The position numbers and the translations under genes are program-made. A stretch of 6,491 nt of DNA from an uncultured Clostridia bacterium (GTDB lineage Bacteria > Bacillota > Clostridia > Oscillospirales > Acutalibacteraceae): assembly GCA_937884625.1 (NCBI GenBank), contig CALGCE010000002.1, forward strand, positions 1-6,491, read 5' to 3'. Under the pieces are notes generated by a model, which was not told the origin of the DNA, did not search any database, and saw only the letters and a list, made by a program, of their open reading frames with translations. Within the stretch, counting starts at the first letter, position 1. Each line of letters starts with the position of its first letter. Below are positions 5,693-6,491 of the stretch, piece after piece.

Positions 5693-6392
5693 GTGATTTA
5701 TGTAAACTTGAAATTGGCGTTAAAAAAACAAACTCTTAAAATACAGGATGATATTTTAAGAGCCGTTTTGCAAATGGAAAACACAAAAAAGACTTGATGA
5801 AAAGACTCTCAAGGCATATCGCATCGATCTTACACAGTTTTCTGTTTTCTTTGAAAACCCAGCTATACTTGCTATAACTATTTCCGATATTGAATCCTAT
5901 ATCGGTCACCTCAATCAAAGTTTCAAACCCAAAACCGCCAAAAGAAAAGTTGCTTCTCTCAAAGCTCTCTTCCACTATTTAGAATATAAAAACATTATTA
6001 GTAATAATCCTTTCAATAAAATAAGAACAAAATTCCGGGAACCTTTATTATTACCTAAAACAATACCTTTATATACTCTAGAAACATTTCTTTCAGAAAT
6101 ATATAAAGAAAACTCTCTATCCACTACACCTTATCAAAAAAAACGTACTCTACTGGATATAGCAATAGCCGAGACACTTTTTTCAACAGGTATGCGAATT
6201 TCAGAGTTGTGCAACTTAAAGCACTCTGACATTGATTTGCATGATGCTGCAATTCGAATATATGGGAAAGGATCAAAGGAACGAATTATTCAGATAGGGA
6301 ATGAAGATGTCATACAACTATTAATGAGATATGAAAATGAGTTCTCTACAGAGATCCAGAAAAGTGGCTATTATTTTTCAAATACAAATTCC
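5693..6392 (+). pseudogene. Frameshifted and C-terminally truncated tyrosine recombinase
   Basis: This is a remnant of an XerC/XerD-like integrase. The main frame, open from 5760, shows a core-binding domain (KRLDEKTLKAYRIDL, 5787-5831, through TAKRKVASLKALFHYLEY) and the first part of the catalytic domain: the catalytic Arg in STGMRISEL (codon 6195-6197) and the Lys hairpin IYGKGSKERI (from 6258). The HxxR, GH and Tyr elements are missing because the homology stops near 6380-6392, about 90 residues short. The N-terminus lies in another frame: LKLALKKQTLKIQDDILR from a GTG at 5693 or a TTG at 5708, ended by TGA at 5795. The frames differ by one extra base between about 5757 and 5775. The only ATG after AGGTGA (5700) is followed at once by TAA. 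It cannot make an active recombinase. The product families are clear; a working frameshifted gene is considered unlikely. Confidence 0.75.
5721..5762 (-). terminator. Perfect 11-bp inverted repeat, terminator-like on the minus strand
   Basis: CTCTTAAAATA (5733-5743) and its exact reverse complement (5752-5762) enclose an 8-nt loop. Read on the minus strand the stem is followed by TTTGTTTTTTT (5722-5732 on the complement), the layout of an intrinsic terminator. No minus-strand gene is visible to its right, so what it would terminate is unknown. On the plus strand the same hairpin ends at the recombinase frameshift. Confidence 0.5.
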
Positions 6393-6491
6393 TTACCAAT
6401 ATCATTTTTACTTGGTGGGATTTTTATGATGTTAGTTGATATGTTATCAAGAATTATTTCCGTTAATGAAATTCTTGCTCCGACAAATGTT
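6393..6491 (+). pseudogene. Fragment of a FecCD/BtuC-family iron-siderophore ABC permease (5'-truncated, runs off the window)
   Basis: The last 33 codons continue the recombinase frame without a stop but no longer look like a recombinase. LPISFLLGGIFMMLVD followed by MLSRIISVNEI matches the near-C-terminal region of FecCD permeases, which typically reads P(V)SALLGA-F-L-AD-LAR followed by a segment with EIPVG. In intact transporters this family forms the membrane channel for ferric siderophores, haem or cobalamin. Here the preceding 250 or so residues are absent, so the fragment cannot be a working permease by itself. It is either the remnant of a gene disrupted by recombination or part of a fused frame. 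The match is from memory of the family pattern over a short stretch; the continuation lies outside the window. Confidence 0.6.

Noticed and set aside
5736..5975. A 79-codon minus-strand open frame opposite the recombinase remnant
   Set aside because: The plus strand encodes recognisable recombinase motifs there, and the minus frame has no family pattern and no good ribosome site. I also considered it as a gene served by the 5721-5762 terminator, but its coding end lies within the hairpin.
1..6491. CRISPR array, tRNA, rRNA, insertion sequence ends or dif site
   Set aside because: I saw no spaced direct repeats, no cloverleaf, no transposase with terminal repeats, and no 28-bp dif-like XerC/XerD palindrome beside xerD.

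Overview
The window is AT-rich (roughly one third G+C), with strong GGAGG-type ribosome sites and closely packed genes. This suggests a low-GC, spore-forming member of the Clostridia (Firmicutes). Supporting signs are a SpoIIM-XerD gene pair (a neighbourhood also found in Bacillus), a SpoIIM promoter that resembles sigma-E, a clostridial-style FeoB and an XRE/TPR-like regulator. I cannot name the species.

Layout from left to right. Bases 3-101 are the last 32 codons of a gene ending in one membrane helix. Bases 102-452 are a non-coding AT-rich leader with a weak terminator-like hairpin, a 22-bp palindrome and an operator-like inverted repeat sitting in a promoter. The XRE-family regulator follows at 453-1547 (+). 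It converges on feoB with only 12 bp between stop codons. The feoA-feoB ferrous iron uptake operon (minus strand, 3945 to 1560) has its own predicted promoter. A strong intrinsic terminator (4012-4045) separates it from the upstream minus-strand pair spoIIM-xerD (5591 to 4053). That pair is preceded by a sigma-E-like promoter at 5616-5644.

From about 5693 to the right edge the plus strand holds a damaged locus. A tyrosine recombinase reading frame is broken by a frameshift near its N-terminus and loses its C-terminal catalytic half. It then runs in frame, without a stop, into what looks like the C-terminal region of a FecCD/BtuC-type iron-siderophore ABC permease. A perfect 11-bp inverted repeat with a T-tract on the minus strand lies at the frameshift.

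How the genes relate: FeoA and FeoB form one Fe(II) import unit. SpoIIM and XerD form a second transcription unit, probably active in sporulation. The regulator probably controls itself. The points most worth a second look are the recombinase/FecCD chimera and its frameshift/hairpin, the XerD-like protein that has Lys in place of the first catalytic Arg and no Lys in its beta-hairpin, and the sigma-E-like promoter. I found no clearly new multi-gene system; the oddities are local.
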